Positions 45,588 to 55,292 are shown, counted from the first letter of the stretch. The stretch is DNA of 64,000 nt from Sulfitobacter sp. SK012 (GCF_003352085.1 NZ_CP025804.1:1364001-1428000); one strand, 5' to 3'. Notes: generated from the letters alone by a model not told the origin. Made by a program: numbers and translations.

Positions 45588-45824
45588 ATTTCTCCCTTTT
45601 CGGTATCAAGAACCATTTCCTGATTTTACCCTAGTCCAGCGTCCCCTACTTTTGAAGGGAGGCTGAGGTCAAAGAAAGTGGTCTTGCCCGTCCGTGTGAT
45701 CGGTACAAACCGAGCCATACGATCTTTTAATTTGAGGTAATGCGAAGTGAATCCAACCCTTTCGGAGAACCGTTCACGTGCCCTTCTGATACGGCAGTTG
45801 CGATGAAAAACACTGCCTATTCTT

Positions 45825-46875
45825 GGCTTTGTTGCACAAATAGGGTTGTGGGATTCGCTGTATGAATCCAGCGTGGTAGCTGACGGACATGAGCAGCTGG
45901 ATACCGAAGATTTACAAGACCAAGAACTGGTCAGACTATAACCGAGCCCTAAAACAGCGTGGTTCGCTGTCGATCTGGTTTGACGCTGAGATGGTGTGGG
46001 ATGCGACGCCATCTGGCAAGTGGGGGCGTCAGCAGGCTTATACTGATGCGGCGATCCAAGCTTGTTTGACCATGAAAGTGCTGTTCGGTTTGCCGTTGCG
46101 GCAGACCACTGGGTTTGTCGAAAGCTTGCTGTAATTTGCTGGTCTGAACTGGACAGTGCCAGACTTCAGCACTTTGTGTCGACGGCAGAAAACGTTGCCG
46201 GTCGCCATTCCCTATCAGGGTTCATCGGGGCCCTTGCACCTTCTGATAGATAGCACAGGCATCAAGGCGGAGGGCGAGGGTGAATGGAATGCCCGTAAGC
46301 ATGGCGGCCCTAAACGTCGCCTATGGCGCAAGATCCACATCGGAATTGATGAAGAAACACTGGAAATACGTGCCGTCGAGGTCACCAGTAGCAGCATCGG
46401 TGACGCGCCCATGCTACCTGACCTGCTCGATCAGATCCCGCCGGACGAAGAGATTGGCAGTGTCACTGGAGATGGGGCTTACGACACCCGCAAATGCCAC
46501 GATGCAATTGCAGCTCGCAATGCCCATGCTGTCATTCCACCGCGTAAGAATGCGAAGTTGTGGAAGTCTAACACACCCGGAGCCAGAGCGCGAAACGAAG
46601 CTGTTCGGTCCTCAAAGTACCTGGGTCGCGCATTATGGCGGCAAGTGACCGGATACCACCGCCGAAGCCGCGTCGAAACAAAGATGCATTGTGTGAAATT
46701 GCTCGGTCAATCTCTCATGGCCCGCGACTTTGATCGCAAAGTCGCAGAGATACAGATCCGCGCTGCCATCCTAAACGGCTTCTCAGCGCTTGGCATACCT
46801 ATCACAGAGGCCGTAGGCTAAATCCGTCCAGGGTAAGGGAAAGTTCGACTTCAACCCGATTTTTGCAACAAAGCC
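45825..46875 (+). mobile_element. IS5-family insertion sequence, about 1.05 kb
   Basis: Bounded by near-perfect inverted repeats that begin GGCTTTGTTGCA at both ends: GGCTTTGTTGCACAAATAGG on the left, and the complement of a matching GGCTTTGTTGCAAAAATCGG on the right. One transposase gene fills it. No target duplication is evident by eye. A remnant of a related element lies 0.9 kb upstream. Confidence 0.88.
45889..46821 (+). pseudogene. IS5-family transposase with an internal TAA
   Basis: DDE transposase of the IS5 family, 310 codons. The N-terminal part (WSDYNRALKQRGSLSIWF) and the catalytic part (LLIDSTGIK with the first Asp, SVTGDGAYDT with the second Asp, and YHRRSRVETKMHCVKLLG with the Glu) are in one frame. 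A TAA at 46132-46134 interrupts it after GFVESLL; the family continues without a stop at this place (about LRLAGLNWTVPDFSTL). So one nonsense change splits the gene into an 81-codon piece and a 221-codon piece starting near 46156. The element is probably not autonomous. Confidence 0.85.
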
Positions 46876-46999
46876 GTCGATACCTATATGTATGTACACC
46901 CTGTCAGATGCTGCATGGAAGGACACCGATCTATATCGGGTCCGGTTCGACATGGCGCATCTCGAATAGGCATGGGCGCTGGTTAAGGCGTCTATCTAA

Positions 47000-47188
47000 C
47001 CCATCACACCTGATGTTGAGGAACACGCAGCCCACGGTGAGGCTGACGCCATCCGCAAACGGGCCGTGACCGTGATCCGGGAGTTGATCGACAGCCGCAC
47101 CGACTGCGTCGAACACGAGGGCAATATCTATGTCCGAAGGGGTGCCGTGCGCGACCGTGCGAAGAACAGCAAGAGATGCCGAATATAG
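47000..47188 (+). pseudogene. Possible site-specific recombinase C-terminal remnant
   Basis: An open stretch of about 62 codons without a start, reading EEHAAHGEADAIRKRAVTVI then RELIDSRTDC. Tails of large serine recombinases often have this helical, Arg/Glu-rich character followed by a beta segment. It lies directly after the IS5 element, whose insertion may have removed the rest. Low certainty. Confidence 0.3.
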
Positions 47189-47350
47189 CGGCTCTGAGTC
47201 CATTTTAACCGATGCTGCGGCTTGTACGAACGTCTGCTTCCGTTGATATTGTGAAGCATGGAACAGGAAGTCAAAACAGGGTCATCAAACTGAAGAACTT
47301 GGGCCGATGCCATTTTCGTTTGGGCGTTCCTTTTCTTGTGGCTGAGTGGG

Positions 47351-47683
47351 ATGATAGCGGGTCTGACGGCTGATGCTTGTCGAAGTGACCGTTACGAAGG
47401 AGAGAAAAAGCTTCGATTCTGCAATATTTCACGAACAGTTGGGAGCTTGATACGAGTATTTCCCTTTGAACGAGCAAAAGGATCTTTTGTCCTACTTGAA
47501 AAGGGGATTGCACTGGCACAAGTCGGTCAAGAAGAGGATGCACTTGAGGCGTTCAACATAGATCTCCGTGATGCGCGGACCAATTCCGGATCATGGGAGC
47601 AGATACTACATCAGCGAATGGCCAATTTTGAAGATCAACGTGTGCTTGAGTTTTGGGTGTCGGTTGTAGAATCAGCAGAATAG
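47351..47683 (+). CDS. Hypothetical protein with a TPR-like segment
   Basis: About 110 residues. The middle part, LLEKGIALAQVGQEEDALEAF, has the spacing of one tetratricopeptide motif, with a second helical pair after it. No ribosome site precedes ATG 47351 or TTG 47336, and the N-terminal third looks like chance sequence. It may be the tail of a longer TPR protein lost to rearrangement beside the IS element. Confidence 0.35.
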   Translation: MIAGLTADACRSDRYEGEKKLRFCNISRTVGSLIRVFPFERAKGSFVLLEKGIALAQVGQEEDALEAFNIDLRDARTNSGSWEQILHQRMANFEDQRVLEFWVSVVESAE

Positions 47684-48017
47684 GAACTTGGCCAAAACCT
47701 ATACATTTCTGGCACTGGCTATATCGGCCGTTGTGAATAGCTTCTGAAAAGCTGCCGGTGGATCGCTTACTTCAAAAGGCAGCTTTGTCCGCAGAGCAAT
47801 TGTTAGTGCAGAACGCAGCGAAGGACTGCTTCGAGCCCGGAACGGTCATTCCTCGATGGCGCAGCATCGTCACAAAGGGCGGGCTGCGCCGCGGCAATCT
47901 AGTTCACCGGCGAATGGCAGAAATGAACCGTTCTTGCCGCAGCTTCAATATCCGCGGAGGGCGCACATTGAGGCAAGTCGCTGGACGCCCGTTCTGGACA
48001 GGCTTAGCGTCCAGAGT
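47684..48017. other. Intergenic region, repeat-like
   Basis: About 330 bases without a defensible gene. The stretch around 47800-47880 (GCAGAACGCAGCGAAGGACT) looks like a degenerate intergenic repeat of Rhodobacteraceae. The promoter for the DMT transporter should lie near 47990. Confidence 0.4.
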
Positions 48018-48965
48018 ATGAAACTTTCCCTAACCTCGCTTGGGCCGCTCTTCGCGGTAATTGCGGTGACATTGTTCTCGTTGAACGACGTCACGATGAA
48101 GTTCTTGTCCGGTGGCTATGCGCTCCACCAGATTGTATTGATCCGCTCTCTCGTCGGAATATCGGTTGTGCTGCTTTTTATGATGCCTTTTCAGGGCGGG
48201 CGTGCTGCGCTAAAAACCGGACGCCTCGGCGCACAGATGGCGCGGGCCGGTATGGTGTTCTTTGCCAACATGACCTTTTTCCTCGGCCTTGCAGCACTTC
48301 CACTCGCAGACGCCGTCGCCCTGTTTTTCGTCTCCCCCTTCATCATCACCATCTTTTCGGTATTGTTTTTGGGAGAGGTCGTCGGCCCTCGCCGCTGGGC
48401 TGCTGTGGGTGTGGGCATGCTCGGCGTCCTCATCATACTGCGACCGGGCACATCGAGTTTTCAGCTCGCGTCGTTACTGCCAATTGCTGCCGCGTTCGGG
48501 TATGCTGGTTTGCATATTATGACGCGCTATTTGCGCGACACGGAAAGTGCACTCTCCATGGTGTTCTACATCCAGTTGATGTTCATCGTAGCGACCCTGG
48601 CGTTGGGTCTGATCATGGGGGATGGCAAGTTCGCAGGCAGCGACAACGCATCGCTCGACTTCCTGTTTCGCGCTTGGGTGGTGCCGACTCGCGCAGATCT
48701 GCCCTCCTTGCTCATTCTCGGCGTATTCGCTTCCGTGGGTGGCTACTTTATCAGCCAAGCCTACCGCTTGGGCGAAGCCGCCCTAGTGGCCCCATTCGAG
48801 TACCTCGCCCTGCCTCTGTCGATCCTACTGGGCGTACTGATCTTCGATGAATGGCCCGACTTGGTGGCGTGGATCGGGATCGCACTGGTTCTCGGCTCGG
48901 GGCTCTACACCGTTTGGCGCGAAAACCAGCTCGCCAAACGGCAATCTCCTAAACGGCAAGGCTGA
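48018..48965 (+). CDS. DMT-superfamily transporter, EamA type
   Basis: Inner-membrane transporter of 315 residues with about ten helices arranged as two EamA repeats. The first has FSLNDVTMKFLSGGYALHQIV near residues 20-40 and FLGLAALPLADAVALFF near 95; the second has FGYAGLHIMTRYL near 165 and AYRLGEAALVAPFEYLALPL near 250. RhaT/YedA-like members export or import metabolites such as amino acids. The longer upstream frame lacks membrane character, so ATG 48018 is used, although its ribosome site is weak. Not part of an operon. Confidence 0.88.
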   Translation: MKLSLTSLGPLFAVIAVTLFSLNDVTMKFLSGGYALHQIVLIRSLVGISVVLLFMMPFQGGRAALKTGRLGAQMARAGMVFFANMTFFLGLAALPLADAVALFFVSPFIITIFSVLFLGEVVGPRRWAAVGVGMLGVLIILRPGTSSFQLASLLPIAAAFGYAGLHIMTRYLRDTESALSMVFYIQLMFIVATLALGLIMGDGKFAGSDNASLDFLFRAWVVPTRADLPSLLILGVFASVGGYFISQAYRLGEAALVAPFEYLALPLSILLGVLIFDEWPDLVAWIGIALVLGSGLYTVWRENQLAKRQSPKRQG

Positions 48966-49083
48966 CAGAAATCAGGTCAGGTCTGTGCCAAAATTGGCTT
49001 TGGGGATACGACAACATTGACAGAACCAGGCTAATGAAAGGCCGCTTTATGTCGAAAGCGGCGGACCCACCTATTGCGCCCGT

Positions 49084-49548
49084 ATGGTGCCTTTCAATCA
49101 CTTCGCTGTTGCTGCCAGCATTCCCGGTTTTTATGACGCGTTCGATCTAGCCGCTTTGTATGATTTTGAATATATTCAAGGTGGCAAGGTGGCAAGGTGG
49201 CAAGGTGGCAAGGTGGCAAGGTGGCAAGGTGGCAAGGTGGCAAGGTGGGCAGGTGGCAAGGTGGGCAGGCCGGGAAGCCGCGAAGACTTCTCGGATATCC
49301 ACGAATATGTCTCCGGTGTGCACACAAACGCGATGATGGCGATGCAAAATACCAGCCCGCCAATTCCATTTTTTGGTGGTACACTCAAAATTGCAGAACC
49401 CTATTTCGCGATCAACGGCGATATAGAATCGGCAGCCAAGGTGTGCGGCCAACTGACAATGGAAAAATGGAAAGGTCGTCTGAATACTGTAGATGTGTTC
49501 ACCGAAGGCCATTGCTGGACAGCAGTTGTGGATCTGATGATCGACTGA
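49084..49548 (+). CDS. Hypothetical protein interrupted by an 8-bp tandem repeat
   Basis: A frame of 154 codons, with no Shine-Dalgarno before ATG 49084. The N-terminal 32 residues (MVPFNHFAVAASIPGFYDAF) and C-terminal 85 residues (NGDIESAAKVCGQLTMEKWK, FTEGHCWTAVVDLMID) look like real protein. Between them the tandem repeat at 49181-49268 encodes GGKVARWQ units. Because each DNA unit is eight bases, gain or loss of one unit would shift the frame. No family is recognised. Either a repeat-switched gene or a decayed one. Confidence 0.4.
   Translation: MVPFNHFAVAASIPGFYDAFDLAALYDFEYIQGGKVARWQGGKVARWQGGKVARWAGGKVGRPGSREDFSDIHEYVSGVHTNAMMAMQNTSPPIPFFGGTLKIAEPYFAINGDIESAAKVCGQLTMEKWKGRLNTVDVFTEGHCWTAVVDLMID
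49181..49268 (+). repeat. Tandem repeat, 11 x 8 bp (GTGGCAAG)
   Basis: Eight perfect consecutive GTGGCAAG units (49181-49244), then GTGGGCAG, GTGGCAAG and GTGGGCAG. The unit length is not a multiple of three, as in contingency loci that switch genes on and off by slipped-strand mispairing. Confidence 0.95.
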
Positions 49549-50013
49549 ACATATCGAGCATTCTTTGATTTACTCTGGCGGCCACGTCCCACTCGAAGAA
49601 ACGCTTTTGGAAAGTGGCGCAAATAAAGTTTGAGCTAGGAGAACATGCAACCCGTTTTTCCAGCTCCTTTCACGCATTTAAGTAAGAGCAAATATTGATT
49701 TATGAGGCCTAGTTGGCCGCTCCGTCCGCATGGCAGTCACTCACATACCGCGCACCGAAAATTCGCTCTGAGCCCTCTTTACCCAATGCCACCCCGCAGC
49801 ATTTCGTATGAGTGGAAAATCCAGCCTATTGCGAACGGCCCTTTCCGGACCTTCGGTTGTATCGACAAATTCCTTGTCGACTTCCGATAAGCAGACCTTC
49901 AGATACGCGGCAAAAATCCACAAACTCATAGCTGTTGTTGTTAAACGACCTTACAATGGTGTTGCGACAGCGCAGACACTCATCGTGACAACCTCAATTC
50001 AGGAGCGGCGAAC
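49549..50013. other. Intergenic region, no gene seen
   Basis: About 465 bases with only short frames. The sequence near 49756 (GCTCTGAGCCCTCTTTACCC) resembles other degenerate intergenic copies at 25390 and 47195. Nothing else is recognisable. GGAGCGG at 50002 serves the DUF2461 gene. Confidence 0.4.
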
Positions 50014-50667
50014 ATGGTTGAGCCAGAGACATTTACATTCCTAGCAGATCTTGCCGCGAACAACCGCAAAGTTTGGATGGATGCACACCGCGAGGAACGT
50101 GACGACGCTCTGCGCAATTTTACGGGCATCGCGACGACACTCCATGACTATGCGGGTCGTTTTGACCATAACGTGGCCGAGGCAAGGATCAAACCAAAGC
50201 AACGCTATTCCAAGTTCTTTCAGGAAGCGCGTGATCGTGTCGGACCCGGCTTATACCGCACGGATGTTGACGTATTCGCCAACGCAGGTAACCCGGCCGA
50301 AGATGTCGGATATTATCTCCATATCGAACCCGGGAATTGCCACGCTGGTGCGGGGCTTTTCCACCCCTCACAAGCAACACTTGCCTCCCTGCGCGCGCGT
50401 CTGGTTGATGACCCCCAAGGGATTAACGACCTCGTGAATGATCCAGAATTCAATGATGTATTTCCGGACGGAATTGTCACACGCAAAGCGCTGAATTCTG
50501 TTCCTGAAGGTTTTGACACTAACGATCCAGCAGCAACATATTTGAAGATGGTCGGCTTTGGGTGCCGCAAGGACCTGCCAGATGGGCTTTTGCTGGAAGA
50601 TGACGTGATTGGGCAATTGATTCACATCTTTAGCTCAGCCAGCCCGCTGGTCAGGTACTTTGAGTGA
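50014..50667 (+). CDS. DUF2461 family protein
   Basis: Cytosolic protein of 217 residues from the DUF2461 family. It begins FTFLADLAANNRKVWMDAHR, the usual family opening (FL..L..NN.k.WF...r), and has DVGYYLHIEPGNCHAGAGLFHP in the middle, also a hallmark. The function of the family is not established. GGAGCGG lies five to eight bases before ATG 50014. It stands alone; downstream lies a decayed gene and then the integrase island. Confidence 0.85.
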   Translation: MVEPETFTFLADLAANNRKVWMDAHREERDDALRNFTGIATTLHDYAGRFDHNVAEARIKPKQRYSKFFQEARDRVGPGLYRTDVDVFANAGNPAEDVGYYLHIEPGNCHAGAGLFHPSQATLASLRARLVDDPQGINDLVNDPEFNDVFPDGIVTRKALNSVPEGFDTNDPAATYLKMVGFGCRKDLPDGLLLEDDVIGQLIHIFSSASPLVRYFE

Positions 50668-50740
50668 TCATGCGGTCAAAAGGTTTTTGAACAACTGTGT
50701 TCTAGTTCTTACTATCCGCCAGCATTTTCGGCACTTTTTT

Positions 50741-50971
50741 AAACCCAATCACATTACTCTTGGCCGGAAACTATCCACGTCGGCTCGCATAGAAGTGCTC
50801 AAGCAATACGAAGGCATATCAAAGTAGATCGAACATGACCCTTCAGACGATTGGGGTGCCGAAAGACTGAAAGTAACGAACGCCGTGGCGGCCTCTCTCT
50901 TCTCCGAGAGCATTGATGAGGATATCAAGGCTCTCGAAGAGCTGCTCAGGGTCGACCTGAATGGGTTCTGA
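50741..50971 (+). pseudogene. Possible decayed gene with an internal TAG
   Basis: One frame reads NHITLGRKLSTSARIEVLKQ, reaches TAG at 50825-50827, and continues IEHDPSDDWGAERLKVTNAV then SESIDEDIKALEELLRV to a TGA at 50971. Both sides have coding composition in the same frame, which suggests a small protein split by one nonsense change. No family is recognised and no start was found. Confidence 0.3.
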
Positions 50972-51441
50972 TGATCTTACGGCTTCGTACTGAAAACTAC
51001 CTCTAGAAACTATTTGTAAATCTAGGATGTTGTTGGCGGCAGGCTCCTACAGCGGCAAGGGCATCCTCAGACAGGCCGGTAGCTTTGCATTTGCAGTGCG
51101 TGAAATTCCACGTCCAATTTCCAGGCCCGAAAAATACAAAGTAGATGCCTATGCCCTTCACGATGTTGAATATTTTTGTGTGCATAGATGTGATCTGAAC
51201 GTAGGTTAGTAATCAAAAAAACTAAGATCAGTAACTTATAGATGTAGAGTGGAGGCGAGTAGGGCATACGTACCGCCGTCTCAATTTGTATCATTTTGTC
51301 ATATTTTTAAGTAGTTTAGAGAATGACCTTGTTCCTTTTAGTCGCATGAAATAGCAATCAATCACACCCGTTTGGGTGGGTATTTGTGGGATAGAGAATT
51401 TCAGGCCGAGATCGTTCCCCGGTTTGAGCAAAGGTTGGATT

Positions 51442-52731
51442 ATGCCGAGACGAGCCAAGGAACTCGGGCCACTGGAGGTCAAGCGTTTGACCCGCCCTGG
51501 CGTACACGCAGTGGGCGGCATCGCGGGGCTCGCATTGCAGGTGACCAGCACGGGAGCGAGATCTTGGGTGTTCCGCTTTCGGCATAATGGCCGACGTCGA
51601 GAAGCAGGTCTTGGGCCCTATCCGGATATTTCATTGGCCAAAGTCCGCGACTACGCGCGCGAAGCTCGGGAGCTGTTGAGGCAAGGGGTAGATCCTATTG
51701 CTGAAAGGCGGGCTGCGCGCAGAAAGTTAGTTACTTTCGCTGAGGCCGTTGAGAAATTTGCAGATGAGAAGGCGATCGAATTTCGGAGCACGCTCCACCG
51801 CAAACAGTGGCGCGCGTCGCTTGAGAGGCACGCAGTTCCGACACTTGGTGACATCGCCGTCAAAGACATCACGCTCCACGACATTTTGAATATGCTTCGA
51901 CCAATTTGGCTTACAACAACAGAGACAGCATCAAAAGTTCGGCAGCGCGTTGAGCGGGTATTAGAATACGCAACTGTTGCCGGGCATCGAAGCGGAGAAA
52001 ACCCTGCCAGATGGCGCGGTAATCTGGACATGGTTTTACCAGCACCAACGAAGCTGACGGGCGCGAAAAACTACCCGGCATTGAGAGTAGACGACGCCGC
52101 AAGGTGGTTTGCGGCTCTTCAGACGCGATCTGGTTCAAGCGCGCGTGCCCTGGAGTTTCAGGCGTTAACTGCATCACGCACTGGTGCGGTGCGCTTTGCA
52201 ACTTGGGATGAAGTAGATATTGATCGCGGGCTTTGGACGATACAACCTGGACGGCAATCCTCAAAGATTTCGCCCTCAGGTCGGCCACACCGAGTGCCGC
52301 TATCAACCTTTGCACTAAGCCTTCTACGGATGCTCCCGCGGGCAAACAACAATCCGCTGGTATTTTGGGCACCCCGCGGCGGTCCTTTCTCTGATGCCTC
52401 GCTTTCCGCCGTTATGCGGAAAATTCACGCGGCGGATGAGGGTGGCAGGGGAAAAGGATACTTTGATGCCCAACGAGCTCGCGCTGCTGTGCCGCATGGA
52501 CTGCGTTCGACTTTTAGAACTTGGGTAGCGGAGCGTACTCAGTTTGACGGGGACATGGCTGAAATTGCTTTGGCGCACAAAGTTGGCAATAAGGTGCAGC
52601 AAGCGTATGACCGCTCAGACCAGTTGGAGAAACGCCGCGTGATGATGGAGGATTGGGCCGCCTTTCTTCAGGGCAATGACGGTGCCACAGATATCTTGGG
52701 GTTGGATAACGGTAGTCTCAATGGGCGTTAA
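51442..52731 (+). CDS. Tyrosine-type site-specific integrase, P4 family
   Basis: Integrase of 429 residues. The N-terminal DUF4102 arm-binding domain (about 10-90) includes WVFRFRHNGRRREAGLGPYP. The core-binding domain covers about 100-190. The catalytic domain has Arg in TASRTGAVRFATW, the box II His-x-x-Arg in PHGLRSTFRTW, a later His in IALAHKVGN, and the nucleophile Tyr in VQQAYDRSD. It recombines the island with the chromosome. The frame is open upstream to 51376, but ATG 51442 gives the family start MPRRAKELG. Its end overlaps the start of the next gene. Confidence 0.93.
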   Translation: MPRRAKELGPLEVKRLTRPGVHAVGGIAGLALQVTSTGARSWVFRFRHNGRRREAGLGPYPDISLAKVRDYAREARELLRQGVDPIAERRAARRKLVTFAEAVEKFADEKAIEFRSTLHRKQWRASLERHAVPTLGDIAVKDITLHDILNMLRPIWLTTTETASKVRQRVERVLEYATVAGHRSGENPARWRGNLDMVLPAPTKLTGAKNYPALRVDDAARWFAALQTRSGSSARALEFQALTASRTGAVRFATWDEVDIDRGLWTIQPGRQSSKISPSGRPHRVPLSTFALSLLRMLPRANNNPLVFWAPRGGPFSDASLSAVMRKIHAADEGGRGKGYFDAQRARAAVPHGLRSTFRTWVAERTQFDGDMAEIALAHKVGNKVQQAYDRSDQLEKRRVMMEDWAAFLQGNDGATDILGLDNGSLNGR

Positions 52732-53353
52732 TGAGCTTCTGAAATCGAAGGAATATTACATTGCCGCGATGGATGAAATTGCTATCGAGCAAGGCGTTCA
52801 GCCTCGTGATCAAGATGGCCAGCTTGCGGCTTCGGTAGACCTTGAGCAAGAGGCCATGCGGGCTGCGTTGCAAGTAATAGATCTCTTAAAGATTAGCGGA
52901 GACTACGAGAGGGAGCGTGCTCGTCTCTGGGACGATCTTGGTTTGGCCCGATATCGTTCGGGCGGGGGCGTGAAACTTCCCGCCGCCCTCTTGGATTTTG
53001 CAAAGGAATGGGGAAATCTAAAAAACGGTATGGAAAGCCCGGACAGATCCGAGCGAGAGCAATTTAGAAAGTTCTTTGAAGTTGCACAACTTGGACCAAA
53101 GAGCCCTCCAGAAATCCATCCACTTATTTCTGTCCTCCGACGTGTCAAGAAAAGGCGGGGTCGAACACCAAAATTGAAGCCAGCTTGGCTCAAAGACACC
53201 GATGAACTCGATAAAATGCGATTGTTGCACGCAAAGGGTATGAGCATTCCGGAAGCTGCGCGACAGGTGGCTCAGGACGAGGGATTTTCCCAGCAAGACA
53301 GTCGTGCAAAACGCTTCGAAAATTTATTCCGGAATCGAATGAAGCTTCGGTAA
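52721..53353 (+). CDS. Island protein of unknown function
   Basis: Soluble, charged, helical protein of 210 residues. Its ATG 52721 overlaps the last codons of the integrase, so the two are co-translated. The C-terminal part has a basic segment (RRVKKRRGRTPKLKP) and MSIPEAARQVAQDEG, which resembles a helix-turn-helix. It may bind DNA and control or assist excision, but no family is recognised. Confidence 0.6.
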   Translation: MGVNELLKSKEYYIAAMDEIAIEQGVQPRDQDGQLAASVDLEQEAMRAALQVIDLLKISGDYERERARLWDDLGLARYRSGGGVKLPAALLDFAKEWGNLKNGMESPDRSEREQFRKFFEVAQLGPKSPPEIHPLISVLRRVKKRRGRTPKLKPAWLKDTDELDKMRLLHAKGMSIPEAARQVAQDEGFSQQDSRAKRFENLFRNRMKLR

Positions 53354-53437
53354 ATTAAATACGTCGGATTTCTATTACTTTGAAAGTTCTGCACCGGTCA
53401 GCGATGGTAATGTCAGCAACAACATGAGGTGAAATCA

Positions 53438-53623
53438 ATGAATGAAACGTACCTTTCTGACACCGATCTAGCCGCACGTTTCAACGTAACGCGGCAAACG
53501 GTTTGGCGTTGGCATCGATCGAACGGAAGGTTCCCCCGTGCGCTTTCTTTGTCGCCTGGCTGTACCCGCTGGAAGCTCTCAGCAATTGAGACTTGGGAAA
53601 AAAATCTCGTTGAAATCGCATAG
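53438..53623 (+). CDS. AlpA-family helix-turn-helix regulator / excisionase-like
   Basis: Small DNA-binding protein of 61 residues with a MerR-like winged helix: LSDTDLAARFNVTRQTVWRW then FPRALSLSPGCTRWKLSAIETW. AlpA-type proteins of P4-like islands act as excisionases or activate the integrase gene. GAGGTG lies seven bases before ATG 53438, which is preferred to the frame start at 53429. Confidence 0.82.
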   Translation: MNETYLSDTDLAARFNVTRQTVWRWHRSNGRFPRALSLSPGCTRWKLSAIETWEKNLVEIA

Positions 53624-53771
53624 GAGTAGGGTGAAGAGCTTCTGTAGGATATAGACTTTCGATTTTTGATCCTTTGGGGTCACAGCTCAAGTTCTGCCTG
53701 CCGCCCTGAACCGACTTAAACAAAACTGAGCATAGAAAGCTCACATCAAAATATTGCTGGAGACTAAAGTA

Positions 53772-55292
53772 ATGCTAACTAACATGTTTAGCAAAGGGGA
53801 GAGCTGTGTCTCCACTGCTGATGTAGAACCGACCCCGCTCTTCGGGGAATTGAGAGAAGCTGAGCGAGTTCCGTGGGAGGCGCTTGGTCCCCTGGCTGAG
53901 CCCATCAAAGGTATATCGACGTTGACGCAAGCACCGGCGGCCATCGCGATGCAAAGCGTGTTGGCGGTTGTAAGTACGGCAACGCAGGGACTTGGGGATG
54001 TGGAGAGCCTGCACGGGCATGTCCCCATAAGTTTGTTTGCACTCACCATTGCCCAATCCGGAGAGCGCAAATCGGCATGTGACGCGCTAGCAACAGGCGC
54101 AATCAAACAGGTCGATCAAGAGCGGGAACGTCAGTACCGCCGTGCCAAACGCGTGTTTGAAGCCGAGTTGATTGAGTTCCAGAAAGGCAAAAGACGAAAG
54201 CCAAGCAATGACTTTGATGTTCTTGAAGACGAGTTCAAAGATTCAGAGGTTAATTTGGTTCCCGAGCCACCGCTTGTTCCCACTTTATTGGTCAGCGATG
54301 TGACGATCGAAGGGTTACATCGACGATTAGAGACTGGCACGCCGTCTGTCGCGGTCATGACAGACGAAGGTGGCCAGTTCTTTGGTGGGCACAGCATGAA
54401 GCGAGAAAACGCGCTCAAAACAGCCGCCGGGTTTTCCAAGCTGTGGGATGGTTCACCCATCAGTAAAAGTCGTGCATCATCAGAACCGAGTGTGCTTTAC
54501 GGAAAGCGGGTGTCGTTGCATCTGATGATACAGCCCGGTGTAGCCCAGACGGTGGTTGGCGATCCTACGATGAAGGATCAGGGGCTCCTCTCTCGCATAC
54601 TTATCGCATGGCCCGACAGTAAGATTGGATCTCGCAAAATAAGGAAGGACCCATCTCGCATTGCAGAAGAAATCGAAGCGAAGGCAACATTGTATACATT
54701 CAATGAGCGTATCAAAGAACTTCTAAATCTTGAGTTATCGGTTCACCCTGAGACAAGGGCGGATCTTGACCTTCGTCAGTTGCCGCTCTCTGAGCAGGCG
54801 CGTGCAAAACTAGAAGAGTTCTATAACCGCGTGGAGCAGGCCTCAAACAAGGGTGAGGCTTTTGAGTATATAGCTGGCTTTGCGGCAAAGGCACCTGAAA
54901 TGGCGGCTAGGATCGCTGGCGTACAAACGTTTTATGCAGATGCCGGCGCAATCGAGATTACCGAAGAGATGATATCAAACGGAATCGCCATGATGGAATG
55001 GTATCTGTCGGAAATGCAGCGTGTTTCGGATACAGGCAGACCGGACGAGGAACTGTGTACTGCTGAAGACCTCAGACAGTGGGTTGTAAAGCGGTGGCAA
55101 GGAGATTTCATCGATAAGCGTACCATGATGAAAAACGGCCCAGGTCATCTGCGTGACGGGAACACATTGCATCGCGGTATCCAAAAGCTCGAGGCGCACG
55201 GCTGGCTGGTTCGCGAGGCTGGGCGACAGGTCATCAATGGAGCTATTAGTAAAACATATTGGCGTGTGGTGCGTCCGAGCGCGGCGGTATGA
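53772..55292 (+). CDS. DUF3987 domain protein (helicase/primase-like)
   Basis: Cytosolic protein of 506 residues, DUF3987 family, found in phages and islands in the position of a replicative helicase or primase partner. The RecA-like core has a modified P-loop, IAQSGERKSACDAL, near residues 90-103, then LLVSDVTIEGLHRRLETGTPS near 180, VMTDEGGQFFGGHSM as probable Walker B, and LMIQPGVAQTVVGDPTMKDQGLLSRIL near 250-280. The C-terminal 90 residues form a helical, winged-helix-like region. GGAG precedes ATG 53772. The stop overlaps the next start in an ATGA junction. Confidence 0.82.
   Translation: MLTNMFSKGESCVSTADVEPTPLFGELREAERVPWEALGPLAEPIKGISTLTQAPAAIAMQSVLAVVSTATQGLGDVESLHGHVPISLFALTIAQSGERKSACDALATGAIKQVDQERERQYRRAKRVFEAELIEFQKGKRRKPSNDFDVLEDEFKDSEVNLVPEPPLVPTLLVSDVTIEGLHRRLETGTPSVAVMTDEGGQFFGGHSMKRENALKTAAGFSKLWDGSPISKSRASSEPSVLYGKRVSLHLMIQPGVAQTVVGDPTMKDQGLLSRILIAWPDSKIGSRKIRKDPSRIAEEIEAKATLYTFNERIKELLNLELSVHPETRADLDLRQLPLSEQARAKLEEFYNRVEQASNKGEAFEYIAGFAAKAPEMAARIAGVQTFYADAGAIEITEEMISNGIAMMEWYLSEMQRVSDTGRPDEELCTAEDLRQWVVKRWQGDFIDKRTMMKNGPGHLRDGNTLHRGIQKLEAHGWLVREAGRQVINGAISKTYWRVVRPSAAV

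Noticed and set aside
49181..49268. Possible CRISPR array
   Set aside because: Units are eight bases, contiguous, without spacers; this is a simple tandem repeat.
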